Below are positions 11,774 to 23,779 of a stretch of 64,000 nt of DNA, piece after piece. The DNA is taken from positions 126,572,305 to 126,636,304 of the forward strand of contig CM056743.1 in the NCBI GenBank assembly GCA_029851415.1. Direction: 5' to 3'. The notes beneath the pieces are model-generated. The model saw only the letters and a program-made list of their open reading frames with translations, ran no database searches and was not told the DNA's origin. This DNA is from Eretmocerus hayati. Lineage: Eukaryota; Arthropoda; Insecta; Hymenoptera; Aphelinidae. Made by a program: the position numbers and the translations under genes. Positions within the stretch are counted from its first letter, which is position 1; every line of letters starts with the position of its first letter.

Positions 11774-12608
11774 TCAAGATGAGTAAGGGACAGGTTGGCC
11801 ATCAAGATTAATGCGAGAAATACTCTTCAGGCTGTTGGTTGTGGTGTAAAATTCGCCTCCAAAGATCTTTGTGGACGTTTTCGGGATGTTGGGACGAAGA
11901 TCAATGTCTCTCGCCGGGCAAGTGTGAAGAGAGGACATTTTGTAGTATGCTGGGGCTAAAGACACAGGCAGGAGGGTTATCAAGCTCCTGGTATCTGGAG
12001 ATTCTCCGTTCCAGAAAGATGGGGGAGTGCACTCGTCTCCCAGGATGAGCGAAGCTCCCTCTGTTGACCGTGGTACCGATCTTGGGAACATGATTCCTGA
12101 AGTCATCATGTTACCATGATTCCTGAAGTCATCATGTTACCATGATCGGAAAATGTTCTAGAAAGAATTGTCAGAGACTCGTTTGTCGACAGTGCCAAGG
12201 TGCAGAATCCTTGTAGACTCCTTCAAGAGTTTGGGTATTGTCAGACCAAAAAATCAGGCACCTCCCGCCAAAGGCTTCTCCCATGGAGAAAAGCTAACTC
12301 GAGGAAAAAATCTTGATGCTGTCCATGCCGCTGCTCGGACAAAGAAGTGTAAATGTCCCCCATTTCACTGGAAAAGTGAGATATTCGTTCCTAGGTCCAC
12401 AATGAGCAAATATAACTACAGAAAGTCTGTTTGAATCCGGGGCCAATGAGCGGTTTTCGGACTCAGTCATGCTCAAGGGGTATCTTTCGCTGATACTGGA
12501 AGACAACCGCACTCCCCGGCTCCAATCATCTGACAAGGAGATTTCAGGATCTCGAAAGCTCGTCGAATCCTCATCCCCAACACCTAGCAGTTTGTGCTCC
12601 GTCATCAT
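11774..12608 (-). pseudogene. minus-strand gene-like frames, unrecognised
   Basis: Minus frames 12608-12294 (starts MMTEHKLLGVGDEDSTSF, acidic and serine-rich) and 12109-11774 (contains FGGEFYTTTNSLKSI) are in different phases and separated by stops and a 26-bp tandem duplication. Base use is coding-like, but I recognise no domain. Possibilities are two exons of an unknown gene, or a decayed mobile-element ORF. The duplication at 12089 sits at the 5-prime edge of the second frame and may have broken it. Confidence 0.25.
12089..12146. repeat. 26-bp tandem duplication, 2.2 copies
   Basis: The unit CATGATTCCTGAAGTCATCA plus TGTTAC is repeated exactly (12089-12114 and 12115-12140), followed by a partial third start CATGAT. 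The identity of the units suggests a recent event. Confidence 0.9.
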
Positions 12609-13175
12609 GCTGTCTGCCTCTGAGCGTACAAGATCTGAGCGGCGTCTCGAACCACGTCAAGACTCTCGTCCTTTATTCCGTTTTGCCCTATCTGTCTTTG
12701 TGAGTGTGACCTTTGGATTGGTGCGTTCCGAGCAGATATTCCAGCCAGCAGGTACTCGATCTTTTCAGGGTGAATCACTACACTAACAATCGTGTGCGTG
12801 TATCAAGATTTCCCTTTGTCGATCGGCGAAAGTAAATTTTCACAGTCACCGAAGGGGAAATCTTGTACAGATTCTGGGAGTTCGACTACTATTCCGCCAT
12901 AGAATTCAGTCCTTACAGAACACGCAGCATTGTGCGTTTCATTACCATCTGTCTGCTTCTGAGTGTGTGAGTCTAGAATGACTCCTCAGACCACATCAGG
13001 AATCCAGACCTTCACGACCCCCTAACATCTTTGTTCTTTCCCTATCCTCTGGTCCTTTTTCCTATCTTTTAGGACTACAACATTCGAGTTTGTGACCCCC
13101 GATAAGGCAATCCAACCAGTAGATGGTTGGTCTCCTCAGGGTGAATCTAACTTCACCCACACTCTCGTGTTGTCC
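12600..13175. repeat. diverged tandem duplication of about 340-370 bp
   Basis: Blocks near 12603-12800 recur in the same order near 12945-13170. Examples are CTGTCTGCCTCTGAG versus CTGTCTGCTTCTGAG, a CCCTATC…GT…TTTTGTGA-like middle, and CCAGCAGGTACTCGATC versus CCAGTAGATGGTTGGTC, each followed by TCAGGGTGAATC. The copies are strongly diverged with indels. They could be an old tandem duplication or a degraded repeat pair such as LTRs. Confidence 0.5.
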
Positions 13176-13199
13176 CTCAGTATTTTCCATCCCCGATCC

Positions 13200-16100
13200 C
13201 CCAGAAACAAACGAAATTGGTTTCGTTGAATATTAACGAAATTCGTTGAATTTCGAGAATATGAATTAATTTTATGGAATCATGGCTCATACCGCAGTTG
13301 TTTCAAATAGTTGCTGGTACCGATAATTCATGGGATTCAAAGTCATCGTAAAACTGTTCCCACTCTCCTCGTGAGTTTTGCTAGTTGATTATGGCTAAAC
13401 ATGTTGTGTAATTGGTGATGATGGTTATGATGATACTCGGTTCGTAATGTGGTTTTTTCGGTGAAATAGATTAGAAAGGTGATGTGAAAAAATGGAATAA
13501 TAAGAAACAGTGGTACGATTGCGACGAACAGTGCCACGCACGTGTACAAGATTGAGAGTGTGAGGATGTCTGTCTCAGACTCTCAGCTTTACTGGCGGTG
13601 TGTCGCTGTTCCATATGGTCGTTTGTGTGAATCGCGCTCACATAAACAGTCTCACATCGTGGTGATGATGGAACCAGCAGGAGATGGAACCAGTTTTCCT
13701 CCACGCGCCCGCTTTCTCCCTCTCCATCAACGACGCAATGTGCGAGACACAAGCAGTAGTATAGGTCTATATATATATACTGTGCCCCAAGTATATAATA
13801 CCGAGGCCGCTTGCACACGCGCGCGCAATGGAGAACATATCACTCGTGTGTATGTGTGTGCAAGTATCATAATATGCCCGTGTGTTGACGTCGGTGAGCG
13901 TATTCGATGGGAACGAGGAACGGCTGCTCGCTTATACGGGCGCACGTTTATAACAAGCGTCAGAGGGAGCCGTATTGCGCTCGGCGCGCTCAAGTCTACT
14001 AGATGGAATACATTATATAAATTGCAATTGTTTGCGATTCGCCGGCGCACTTGTTGTTCGGCTCATTATGTGAGCAGGGGTAGGCGTAGAGTCTTGGACC
14101 ATCAAATCACCTCTCGCTTTTTTTATCGTGACTCTCTCTTTCTGACTCTTTCTCTATCATACCTATGCCGTGAAATCAGTCGCCAATGAGCTACCTGACC
14201 AAGGCTGCCTTCTTCATTCATCCTTTTTTTTTCATCCTAGTTATGATTGATGCATAGTTTTACATACTTTACCTCATCTTTCAACCCAGGGGTTGCTTGA
14301 GTATTAATGATACTTTCATTTTCGCATGATTTCCCAGTGAGGTGTTGAAATATATACCCCGAAGAGCCTCGGAATTAAGTTATCACGAACTACAGAACCT
14401 CTTCAGGCTGAGCGATTGGGTTTTTGCGGTGAATAGTACCAAATGACACGTATCTGATTTGTCTAAGAAGTCAGATAACTGCAGATTCATGAATCTTACC
14501 TCCGCAACTTTTACTTTTTGCTTCGCCGTATTATTGGATTCACTCACATTATATGAGAATCAAAAGACGGCACGCTTACCAAACCGACCAAAATTGAGAG
14601 CTTTGGCTAGTGTGATCGGGTTACTTCTCGATACCGCGCTGGCTCCATCGATTGTAACTATTTGAGAATTTGCGGGATCCTGAGGATTTTGTTGGTTACT
14701 TATACCTGCTGTTTCCCTGGATTACAACGAACTGATGAGCCTGGAGTACTATAAAGTTTTTCTTCCGATCCCCCATGCTGCAAGTTTGCCCATAAATCAA
14801 AGAAGTTTATGATTACGAGGTATTTTGGAATATTATTTTTGTGTTCACGGTAAAAGGAGTGACAACATTGAGAGTTCAATATTTTGCATTAGAACAGAGA
14901 AAAATATATTAAAGGAACTAGATAGTAAGAGATGGGGCATTTATGAAAAATGAAAAGCTAATCGCTATGGTGCTTATTAGTGTTCATCATCAGGTTTTCT
15001 CGCAGTAGCAAACGGCGCACCTCGCCGAGAAGGCCGTGTGCGGGAGAGCGACGAGCAGCAAAAGCTGGGCTGCGCAGCGCGCACGTCAGCCAAACTAGAA
15101 AGTTGCCCCAGCTTGGCTCCGCCAACTCGCTGCTGCTGCTGCTGCTTCCACGTGCACACATGTACATGAATATAGATATAAAAAGTATATACACTCATAT
15201 GTGTGTGAAGAAGGATAACATATATTTTATATTGAAGAACTGAGCATCGCAGCGGCTATAACACGCACGTACGCCACCTTCATGCATCAACCATCAAATA
15301 CTCACACACAAGCGTTCACATGTATATGAACTCACACGAAAGCTCGTTGCCGCGCACCAAGGAACTCCTTCCTTTCGAAATTCAACCGCCGTCAAACGTT
15401 ACTTTTCAACGAGGAAATGCCAGTGTGCGTATCAGAGGCGCACACATACACACATGAGATGGACTCTAATAGACAAGGACTTTCGAAGAGCCTCTCTCAA
15501 ACACCCACCAGGATCCTTGGTCAATTTTGTCGTCTCCCTTGGGTAGAGCTTTTTTAAATCCGCAAGTGTATTTCTGAGTCTTCATTGTTTTTTCTCCGAT
15601 GATTCGATCGTATCGAATATGATATTGAGTATCCAACGAATAAGCTACCTTGTGTCTCTATTTGGTTAATTTCTCATAATTTTTATCTATGAGAACTACG
15701 TGACATAGTGGGTCGACTTGATCACTTGTAAAATCTTTTCTAAACATTCTTGCTAAAATTGAGATGTCCGAGATCATTCGTTAGAAATGTTCATTTGGGC
15801 ATAAGTGAAGATCGTGTAGATTTTCGAGGGCACAGCCCAGGGCACATTCAAACATTCCGAAGTGTAAATTGACAAGGAAAAACATGAACCTAATCAATTT
15901 TTGACTCATCAGATCATGCTCCTAAAAAAAACTCTTACAAACAAATTTGCTTACGGAACATGAATAAAAAATCCATGTCCTTGGAGCGCTTTGTTGTTAC
16001 TATGAAAAATCATCTAGTAACAAGATTAGTCCATAGGAATGAAAAAAATTACAATGAAACTTGGGAAAATTCGAACTGGGAGGGAATCGCATGCGATGAA

Positions 16101-16500
16101 CGAATACTCAGAGTGATACAAACGCTCGCTCGAGTCTGTTTGCCAGCCGCTGTTCCGTTTGCGGTATGTCCGATGTAAGCGGAGATTTTCCACTTGTCAC
16201 AAAGGCTGGGTTCACGACGAGCGCGCCACGCGGTTGGTCGGACAGCATGTGAGTTGCATTTGCGCAGCTCGTGCGGCACTTGATAGCTGAGTTTGAATTT
16301 CGCGCGCCAAATACACGTCAGTAAAAACACGACGCGTTTAGTCAGACCGATTTCAATTCGAACGATTCGGCGTTTCACGCCTAGTTCTTTTGGTACGTCA
16401 CAGTGTATGTACACGAGGAGTGTTTTCAGTGATTGGTTTGAGTTGACGAATCAATATAGAATCATTTCAATAAAAAATCAGTGGAATGCGAACTCATCAA
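13200..16500. other. microsatellite-rich promoter-like intergenic DNA
   Basis: I support no gene. The sequence holds GCGCGCGC and TATATATA patches (13760-13830), a (CTG)5 run near 15130-15146 and CpG-rich islands at about 15000-15120 and 16090-16410. The long plus frame 13542-14189 begins at GTG, crosses simple repeats and has no domain, so I treat it as fortuitous. The 16.1-16.4 kb island has TTTAGTCAGACCG (near 16339), an Inr-like word, and could be a promoter. Confidence 0.4.
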
Positions 16501-16521
16501 TTTTTCCATGTCCAATTGTTA

Positions 16522-16685
16522 TCAACACGTTCGCTGCGGAGTCTGAAATCGATGATTTTTCCCCAGGACGGCGAGGCCCACCGGTGGCCTCGCTAGACGT
16601 TATTTCCCATAAGGCTGAAATTTTCAGCACTGGCAGAAAGATACGCGGGGCCCACCGGTGGGCTCTGACGCAGCGTACGTGTTAA
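16522..16685. mobile_element. 156-bp piggyBac-type MITE
   Basis: The tips CACGTTCGCTGCG (from 16526) and CGCAGCGTACGTG (to 16681) are inverted and flanked by TCAA and TTAA, that is a TTAA target with one change. Subterminal palindromes GAGGCCCACCGGTGGCCTC and GGGCCCACCGGTGGGCTC stand near each end. TTAA target sites with CACGT-type tips fit piggyBac-like MITEs, and I recall similar GCCCACCGGTGGGC elements in hymenopteran genomes (from memory, unchecked). No coding capacity. Confidence 0.8.
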
Positions 16686-16689
16686 TGAC

Positions 16690-18610
16690 TGATATAAACG
16701 GGAACAGTTGTTGGGCTAACTGTTGCGATTTGGAGAGTTTGTTTCGGAAGTTTTGCCATAGTTCTATTGATTGATTCAGTTCAATTTGGGTCTTACTAAA
16801 TAAATTTCAGCAAGCCATTCATCTACGAGGTTGGAGGTCCCACGCAGATTGATTGTGAACTTATTGAAGTCGATGCCGTGGTTCATAATTTCAACCGAAT
16901 AATGTGATGGAACACCAAATCCCAAAACTAACGATGAACTCTTTGCGTTGCTTCTTGATATTTTCCTCAAAGGATAAAAATTGACAACCCAACTCACGGA
17001 AAATCACCGACAAAATATTTCATCTCCAGCAGCAGCAGACTGGCTTTTCAATATATAAAGCGATATAATACCGAACTCGCTCGCGGTCAAAATGAAACAA
17101 CATCAGCAGTACTGGTTTTGAAGAAAAGATTGAAGAGGTAGAGGACAAACTACCATATACTAAATTGCAAAGAGGTATCATAACCACTGTTAAGAAAAAA
17201 AAAATTGCAAGCTTGAGGAGGGTGAAGTCGAAGCACTCACATAGGATGAGAAAGACGGAGAAGGATGAGATGGCAGGGCTGCAAATCGCGAGAAGAGTTG
17301 AAAAAAAAGCGCGAGAGAAAAGCACAGCAAAGCTTATGTATATATAAGTGCGGGAGGGGAGGCAGGTGGCAATCGGCGACGATGCTGCTGCTGCTGCTGC
17401 AGTTCGAAGGCAACCCCATTCTCGCAAGTAGAAAGTCGCCGGCACAGCGCATTCTCAAGCTGATGGTTGCTTTTGCTGCTTATATATGCTTGCTATATAC
17501 GCTACCACTGCATATATCGGGTATATATATGCGAGTCTCTATATACGTATAGCTATAGGCTGTATTCTGTACGACTGGTTGGTTGGTTGGTTGGTTGGCA
17601 CGAGCAGTGAGCGAGGAGAGCGTGGGTATCAGCACGGAACCGAGCATCGCATCAGGCAGACTACTGGCGGCGCGGTGTTGCCACGTTTCGAGGCCTTCTC
17701 TTTCTCGGCTGTGCGATGTTGCCGCTGTTCACTCTGTACTGATGGCAGCGCGTTATTATATATACGTATAGTATATGTATATATGTACTGCGCCCCGATA
17801 TCTCTGGCTTTTGTATAAATATATATACGTATATTGCTATAATATACTCTATATATTGCCTGCTGCAGCCCGATGCATGCATGTACTATACTGCTGCACT
17901 GCGGCTCCAATGCTCGTGGTCGTTATACCCGCATATATAGCCTACCTATACTGTATAATATCTTTGCCGGTCCGAAATTTATTTTATATCGTTTTGAAAA
18001 TATTTTTGAAATTTTTATTTTTATTTGTAAAATATAAATTTTTGATAAGAATAGAATTAATTCAATTTAGATTTTGGATGGTTGGAGAGGGAACTGCTTT
18101 ATCTAAAGGATTTTCCCGATAAAACGAGAGATGAGAGAAAACGCCAACGCGCCGCGCCTTCCACCTCCGCGCGCCGCACGGGGATCGATTCCATTCTCTG
18201 CACGACGACGTAAGTCGTCGTCCTCGTCGGCGCGATCGCGATACTATACTACTTGCTTTGCTCTCTGATGAAAGAAATTTTTGAAACTTTTTCACCTAAA
18301 TTTTCTCCCTAATATTATTTGTATCTATAGTTACTGCAATACCCTATTGTTTTCTTTTTGAGCAAAATATTCAAAATGAAGCTTGCAAGTCTATTATGGT
18401 TTTCGTTGAAAATCATTATGAATGAAAGGGTTCCTTGATGTACATACCAGTTATAACGGATTCGTGTGACCAGATATTTCAACCATATTTTCTGTGACTT
18501 TCTCGTGGGAACTCAGTTTATGAACCAAATATATTTATCTCTTGGATTTTGAAAATTTTTGCTTTGAGATTTTATCAGAGTAAAGGAGTGGTCCCAATGA
18601 ATATGCCGTA
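16690..18610. other. gene-free stretch with microsatellites and CpG-rich patches
   Basis: It holds (CTG)6 near 17384-17400, a (GGTT)5 run at 17577-17598, many TATATA words at 17480-17960, and a CpG-rich patch at 18150-18250 with GACGACG/CGTCGTC dyads. A minus frame 16997-16776 looks mildly coding-like (YSVEIMNHGIDFNKF) but has no ATG or domain. Nothing else is supportable. Confidence 0.45.
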
Positions 18611-18617
18611 ACTCTGG

Positions 18618-18769
18618 GGCCCGAATTTATAGTCGTAATCCGGAGTCCGGATAAGCTAATCCGAGGCGCCACAATCGGTGCGGCCAGCTCGCGAATCTAT
18701 TAGGAATGGCGATTGTGGCGCCTCGGATTAGCTTATCGGGACTCCGGATTACGACTATAAATTCGAGCC
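18618..18769. mobile_element. 152-bp near-perfect hairpin MITE
   Basis: Arms of about 60 bp (18618-18677 and 18708-18769) are inverted copies with only a few mismatches. They contain TTTATAGTCGTAATCCGGAG and GATAAGCTAATCCGAGGCGC, around a 30-bp loop. No clear target duplication. The near-perfect arms argue for recent origin or ongoing homogenisation. Confidence 0.7.
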
Positions 18770-19095
18770 TTTAATTTCATTTTTCTAATTCTTGTATGTG
18801 TAGATTGAAGTGTAAAATTCGAAAAATACATTGTGTCACTTTTGGTTTAGGAAGCCCATTAAAAAACTAAGAGACCAACAGCTAACTTCTTCCCTTCCAC
18901 GAAACTCGGGGAACTTCCAACAGCCAATTACAGCGAATCTCCTGCATCTAAATTATCTTCTTGTTCTCCTACAAATGCATTCATTTTAGAATAAATTTTC
19001 TAAACTCAGGGATCTGTATTGAAGAATGAAACCAAGCTCTTCATCTCGGAGAGCTCTTCAAAATATACGTCTCTTATATGAACTTGATTCCAAAA
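18770..19095. other. gene-free stretch
   Basis: AT-rich sequence with no supportable frame or repeat. Confidence 0.5.
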
Positions 19096-19573
19096 ACTTT
19101 AAAATATTGTACCAAAGTTGTTGAAACGAAGCAAGATGCAGAAAATGGAAAGAGTTGTAGATCTGAGACAATGCAATTTTGGTAAATCCAGAGTTACGGT
19201 ACCGCAATCGGAAGTGGCGCGCGCAAGACGGCGCCAAAGTTCGCGATGCGCGCGACTTTTAAAATAGAAAGGGGTCCCGCGCTTTGAAAATAGGCTCCAA
19301 TCCGCGTTCGAGAAGTTTGCGCTGCGCAGCGCCAGAAACGGACGCCGAAAGAAGCGAAACAACAAGAAAAAGCATCGGCGCAACGTCGACGACGACGCAG
19401 TACTCGCTTTTATTAGACTTGGAGCCCGTAGTCTCGGCATCGGGTTAAAAATAACGGGTGGTGGCGATATACGACAAGGCGCCGCGGATACTGTTCACTG
19501 ATGCAGTCCTCATCTTCGTCTCCTTGGGATCTTCCTCAGACGCGTTGCGCTCAACTTGATCCCTTAACCATTT

Positions 19574-19950
19574 CTATATGTGCAACATATCAGTTCGAAC
19601 GGATGAACTTCTCCCTTGGTTCTCAGAGCTGCGTTCTTTTGGATCTTTGATTTTTACTTCCAGCCCTTGTTCCGGAGAATTCTCTTGTTTTGCGCCTATA
19701 AAACTAGAAATTTGCTCTTGATTCTTTTTGCGTTTTCGAACGCTTCGATGAAGTTGACGAGTTTTTGACAACTTTGCAATCGAAACTTGCTTTGAAGCAA
19801 ATTTTTATCTGAATGCTGGTATGGTTTCAGATTTCCAAGAGCACTATCCGAATCTTTCATTAGAATTCGGGAATTCAACAGAATCACTTCCTCGCTAACT
19901 TCATCTTCATAAGTCGTAAAATATACATTCTTTGAGCGAGACAATCTAGA
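19574..19950 (-). pseudogene. minus-strand gene-like sequence with frameshift
   Basis: From an AG acceptor-like site (CTCTAG, just upstream of the frame near 19950) a frame runs to TAG at 19696. It contains FTTYEDEVSEEVILLNSRIL and a lysine-rich C-terminus. A second frame (19771-19574, SKTRQLHRSVRKRKKNQEQ…) overlaps the first by 76 bp in another phase. Composition is coding-like, but there is no ATG and no known domain. It may be an exon with an alternative end, or a frameshifted pseudogene. Confidence 0.25.
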
Positions 19951-20372
19951 GCAGATAGGTTTTAGATTGAGTTGTCGTTAAATTGTCGTTATGAACCACT
20001 CTCAAAAGAATAGCGGTTATAGTTTTGAATATAGATTAGACCTGAACAAAGATATTCGAAGTAGATATTTTGGATTGATGAAGAGAAAGCAAATATAAAA
20101 TACTACAAATCGAGACATGAGCCACAAGACATCCAGCAAGAAAAGGAAATTCTTGGCTAGACTTTTGTATGACATGTGTAGTGCCATATAAACATTTTTG
20201 AGGTCATTGTGCCAGTTGTGGTCGAAATATTTTTCAAAAAGCATATACCATTTTCAATAAGAAGAAGTATAAAAAATGAAAAAGAGTATGAACAGATAGT
20301 TGAAACAGGCGTATCGGTTTCAAAAATTTGCAAGACTCTCAACTTGGACAAGTTGGACAGGAGCAGCAGTAA

Positions 20373-20540
20373 CAGCTACAGAAGCAGATACATAACCTTG
20401 AGGCCTCGAGCATTCAAAAAATCAAGGAGAAACACTCGCTCTCGGTGGCCGTGCCGACGAATTTCGACGACGGACGGACTTTCACGACCGCGTTCTCCTC
20501 GACGCGCAATAACCTTGCCCGTCGCTCTTCTCTCTTCTGA
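20373..20540 (+). pseudogene. short coiled-coil-like coding fragment
   Basis: After TAA (20370-20372) a 55-codon plus frame reads QLQKQIHNLEASSIQKIKEK then a neutral tail ending in TGA (20538-20540). Glutamine/leucine heptad spacing and a preceding EQQ-type stretch in the same frame suggest a coiled coil. It lies just outside dispersed-repeat copy 1. Function unknown; a host exon remnant or chance are both possible. Confidence 0.2.
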
Positions 20541-20694
20541 ACCGAGAAGACTCACATGGGGAATTTTTCAGCGTGCTTTTCAATACTGCTGCTTCCTCCG
20601 ACGCTTCCCTTGTTTGTGCGTTCCCAGGAAATCCCCGCATCAGTACTCACATCGTTCTGACCTGGAACTCAAGTTTGCCTCTCATCGTATGAAG

Positions 20695-21197
20695 ATCCAC
20701 CGATCAGATTTTGATCAAACTTGCGGCAGAGAGATGTATTTGCGTGTCAATTGAACACAGTCAAAATTTCACGAGCTTTGGCTACTCCTGCGTCAAACCA
20801 TCAGCATAAACATTTTTAGAGGTTATACACGCTGTCTTATGGGGTATCGCGATGATTATTAGACTATAAAAGACTGACCGATCAGTTTTTGTTCAAGTCT
20901 TGCTCACTTATAGATCTTAATACAAAGAGCGTGCTCGAACTTTTTTTCAAGCTTTGGTTAGCTTGGAAAAAAGTTCTGATTAATTTTCAGCGTGAAGTTA
21001 CGAACAAGTCACAATTAAGACATATTCGCCCATAATCAGGGATTGATATTTCATGATTCGTGAGTCGGATGCTTATGTAAGTTTATGTGAGGGTGTATTG
21101 AGATCTGATTAACACATAAGACACACATGTAGGCAAATTTGTGAAAGTTGAAAAAAGTCGATCTATTTGACTCACGCGGTACCGAGGTTACTCCCTT
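20695..21197 (+). repeat. dispersed repeat family B, copy 1
   Basis: This segment matches the reverse complement of 38745-39460. Shared landmarks include GATCAGATTTTGATCAAACT, CAAAATTTCACGAG, GTGCTCGAAC, CTTCACGCTGA (opposite sense), AAAAGTCGATCTATTTGACT and TACCGAGGTTACTCCC at the right end. Divergence is substantial but collinear. Copy 2 shows inverted ends (TACCGAGGTTACTCCC and its complement in part), so a non-autonomous DNA element is likely. Copy 1 lacks the left tip. Confidence 0.8.
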
Positions 21198-21200
21198 ATT

Positions 21201-21419
21201 AAGAGCGAATTTGATTAAGGGACCCTTAATGGCTGCGTCTACATGAGACTGATTCAGCGCGGATTCAGCGCCGATTTTTGCCCGTGCGGGAGGATAATCG
21301 ATAAAACACGACTCTTTTTGTGCTCTGTTTTATCGACTTTTCGTCCGCACGGCCGAGAATCTGTGCTGAATCTGTGCTGATTCAGTCTCATGTAGACGCA
21401 GCCAATCAAATCCGCTCTT
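21201..21419. mobile_element. 173-bp hairpin MITE nested in a wider palindrome
   Basis: The core 21231-21403 has inverted arms starting GGCTGCGTCTACATGAGACT and ending with the complement. They include GATTCAGC repeats and GATAAAAC-type inner sequence. AAT stands on both sides. Beyond the core the match resumes: AAGAGCG-AATTTGATT (from 21201) pairs with AATCAAATCCGCTCTT (to 21419). The 15-nt palindrome TTAAGGGACCCTTAA (21215-21229) lies between. Confidence 0.75.
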
Positions 21420-23000
21420 GAATGTTTATTCATTTTTCCGAAGATAGTAATAAGTTCCTGCAATCCATTGATACCCTCATCATACCCTAATCTCAGCTTT
21501 TTAAATAATAATTTTCTTCTTCCTCATCTGTTACAGGTGAGCCAGCTGACACAATCCACTTTTACTTTCTACAACTGATTCAATCAGAGCTATGCTGCTA
21601 GAATGACTTGATTGAAACATGCGGATTTCGTTTAGGAATCCGTCATAGGTTTAGCTATGCACTGAAGACTTCATAGTGGTTTGGGTGAGTCAACTTCAAA
21701 AATAGTACAAGGCAATTGCCTTGCAGAACATTTTGGTTCGTGTTAGCGAATTTTCTCTGGAGGCAAGGAAGATTAGGTTTTTCAGATTTTCTGATGGGCT
21801 GTAGCTGCAATCCGAGAGCATAACCAGAATTTTCCAAAAAATTTAATTCTATCACATAGGTTGATATTCTGCAAGATCGCCTGCAAGTTTGCGCGAGCGC
21901 ATACTAAATCTTCGATGAGAGCCTGAGCATTTTCGTCTCCCCTCTTTCGTGTTCTTCAATGTTGAGTTCTTCCAGACAGAAGTTTTTACGATCTAATATA
22001 TTAAAATATTAAAATACCAAAACCTCATCAGGTAAAATCAACTCTCTAGCTAGACTATGAATCTGAAAAATAGCCATTGCGATTGGAGTTTTAAAAAAGC
22101 AAACCATCTTGCATCGAGGGAATGCAAGCGGGAATGGATTCTCATTTTTCCACAAATACTTTTGTGCTTCGATTCTGAAAGCTGCACATCTCGTGCTGAT
22201 AGTTGAATAGAATTGACCCTAGTTAGGAAAAACTAGTTTTTCATTCGGACATAAGTTTGAATAGAAGCACAACGCGATGATGAATTTTAATGATCTCGGT
22301 CATTTTAAAGATCTGAGTATTGAGAATTCATCATTATTTGAAGGATCCATTAGCAGGCCATTCTCAACAATCCATACGATTATTCACCTCCGCACCTCAT
22401 TAAGTTCATCACACATTCAACTTTTAGTACCCGCGCATTGTCTATTCACAACTCAATTCGTTTTTCCATGAATTCTCATATGCGGTGAACCACATTGGCT
22501 GATTGAGAGCATGCTACACATGACAGGGTTGAGACCCAAGAGATTTATTATATCGACGAAGTCTTGTTGACCCAACACTAACAATCCGTGAATGGGACAG
22601 TCTCGCCGCAGAAAAATGAACAAAAACCACTGTCGGCGTGTCCGCGTAATAAATGAGACGTTGAAAGGTTATGCACCCTTGTAAAACGAGGCGGTAACGC
22701 CGTCTTGGAAACTGAGCTTTTGTTTTCAGCAAAACGATCCGTGCGATGGGTCGCCGTTTGAGCACTCTTGAAACTGAGAGCAAGAGAGAGAAAGATCTTT
22801 TTTTTTCTCTTGTTTTTTTTCTTCATGTTCGCCCTCTTCCGGATGACTTTCGGCGCCCTTGCAAATATAAACGCCCGGTTTGCGAAATGCTTGTGCACTT
22901 GTATATATTGCACTTGGCTTCAGCTTTCTCTTTCACTGCGATAGTGCTTGACCTCATGATGAACTGAATTGCTTAGCCATCTAATTTCCATAAATTGTGC
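21420..23000. other. gene-free stretch with a possible promoter patch
   Basis: I see no supportable gene. 22560-22930 is GC-richer, with overlapping frames on both strands and a T/C-rich run (22796-22822). Frames there have no domain. Confidence 0.4.
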
Positions 23001-23007
23001 TCCCCTG

Positions 23008-23675
23008 CTACCTTCTTTGTGTTGACCGTAGTGATCCTTTAGTCACACATATTATATAACAAGATACAAGAATTCCACCTGTTACAATATTACTACGGCC
23101 CGAACTCATGCATATTCGTAACATTTTCATAGTCTTAACTTGAAGCTCAACAGGTGCAATCAAATCTTCCATTGTAATCCCCTTAAGAGAGAGCCATTCA
23201 TTGAGTTTATTTCCGAACCCTAAAACTGAATGACACGCCGGAACACCACCCTTTGCAGACACAATCTATGACAATACGTTCGGTAAACCATTGTGAACCG
23301 TTGAAAAGTCATTCGATACTACTCACAATGCTTGTAAATCACACAATTTAGCTTTCAAGCGCCAGTCTGTCTGGTAAGAACGTCGTATAATCACCATCGG
23401 GTTTTTTGGAATTGGACCTGCGAAAATCCACTTGACTTTTGCAGCCATAGGTATATTAGTAGCAAGCGTGGCAAGCGCACGAGACTTGATTCTTTCGGCA
23501 TGAACGAGCTTGGAAATAGGGGATACGCAGAACAAATTATGATGCGGCGCCAGAAGTACGATTTTCCGGCACGGCGGGCATCTTCCTTTCATGTTACATC
23601 TTGCGTCTGCAAAACCCATGACATACCCATTAGTGTGAGACTCTCGTTTTACAGTCAATGAATGCTCTCTGCGTG
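23008..23675 (-). CDS. two-segment gene-like region, minus strand, unknown product
   Basis: Segment 1 (about 23672-23327) is open for about 114 codons and contains CNMKGRCPPCRKIVLLAPHH and KVKWIFAGPIPKNPMVIIRR. It ends GCATT|GTGAGT, a good donor. 61 bp later CATAG| (23270-23266) precedes segment 2 (23265-23008), open for 85 codons to TAG, with GGVPACHSVLGFGNKLNEWL and GITMEDLIAPVELQVKTMKM. Codon use looks real in both, and a 61-bp intron suits insects. However, the donor leaves phase 2 while segment 2 is open in phase 0, so the join as read does not keep frame. It could be a pseudogene, a sequence error, or different splice sites. I recognise no family. There is a CxxxxxCxxC cysteine cluster in segment 1. 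Confidence 0.4.
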
Positions 23676-23779
23676 ACTAGTTTTGTCGAGGCTTTTGTCG
23701 TGTCAGGGTGTCATCATGTCAACGAACCAAAAATACTTCTTCTGGTGGTCATCTCAGTGTTGACACCTTCGGCCACAAA

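Noticed and set aside
13542..14189. 215-codon plus-strand frame
   Set aside because: It begins at GTG, passes through TATATATA and GCGCGCGC simple sequence, is overlapped by minus-strand frames and has no domain or splice signals.
20209..20754. 181-codon plus-strand frame
   Set aside because: It starts at GTG and runs into repeat family B at its 3-prime end. A different frame in the same stretch looks more coding (20373-20540).
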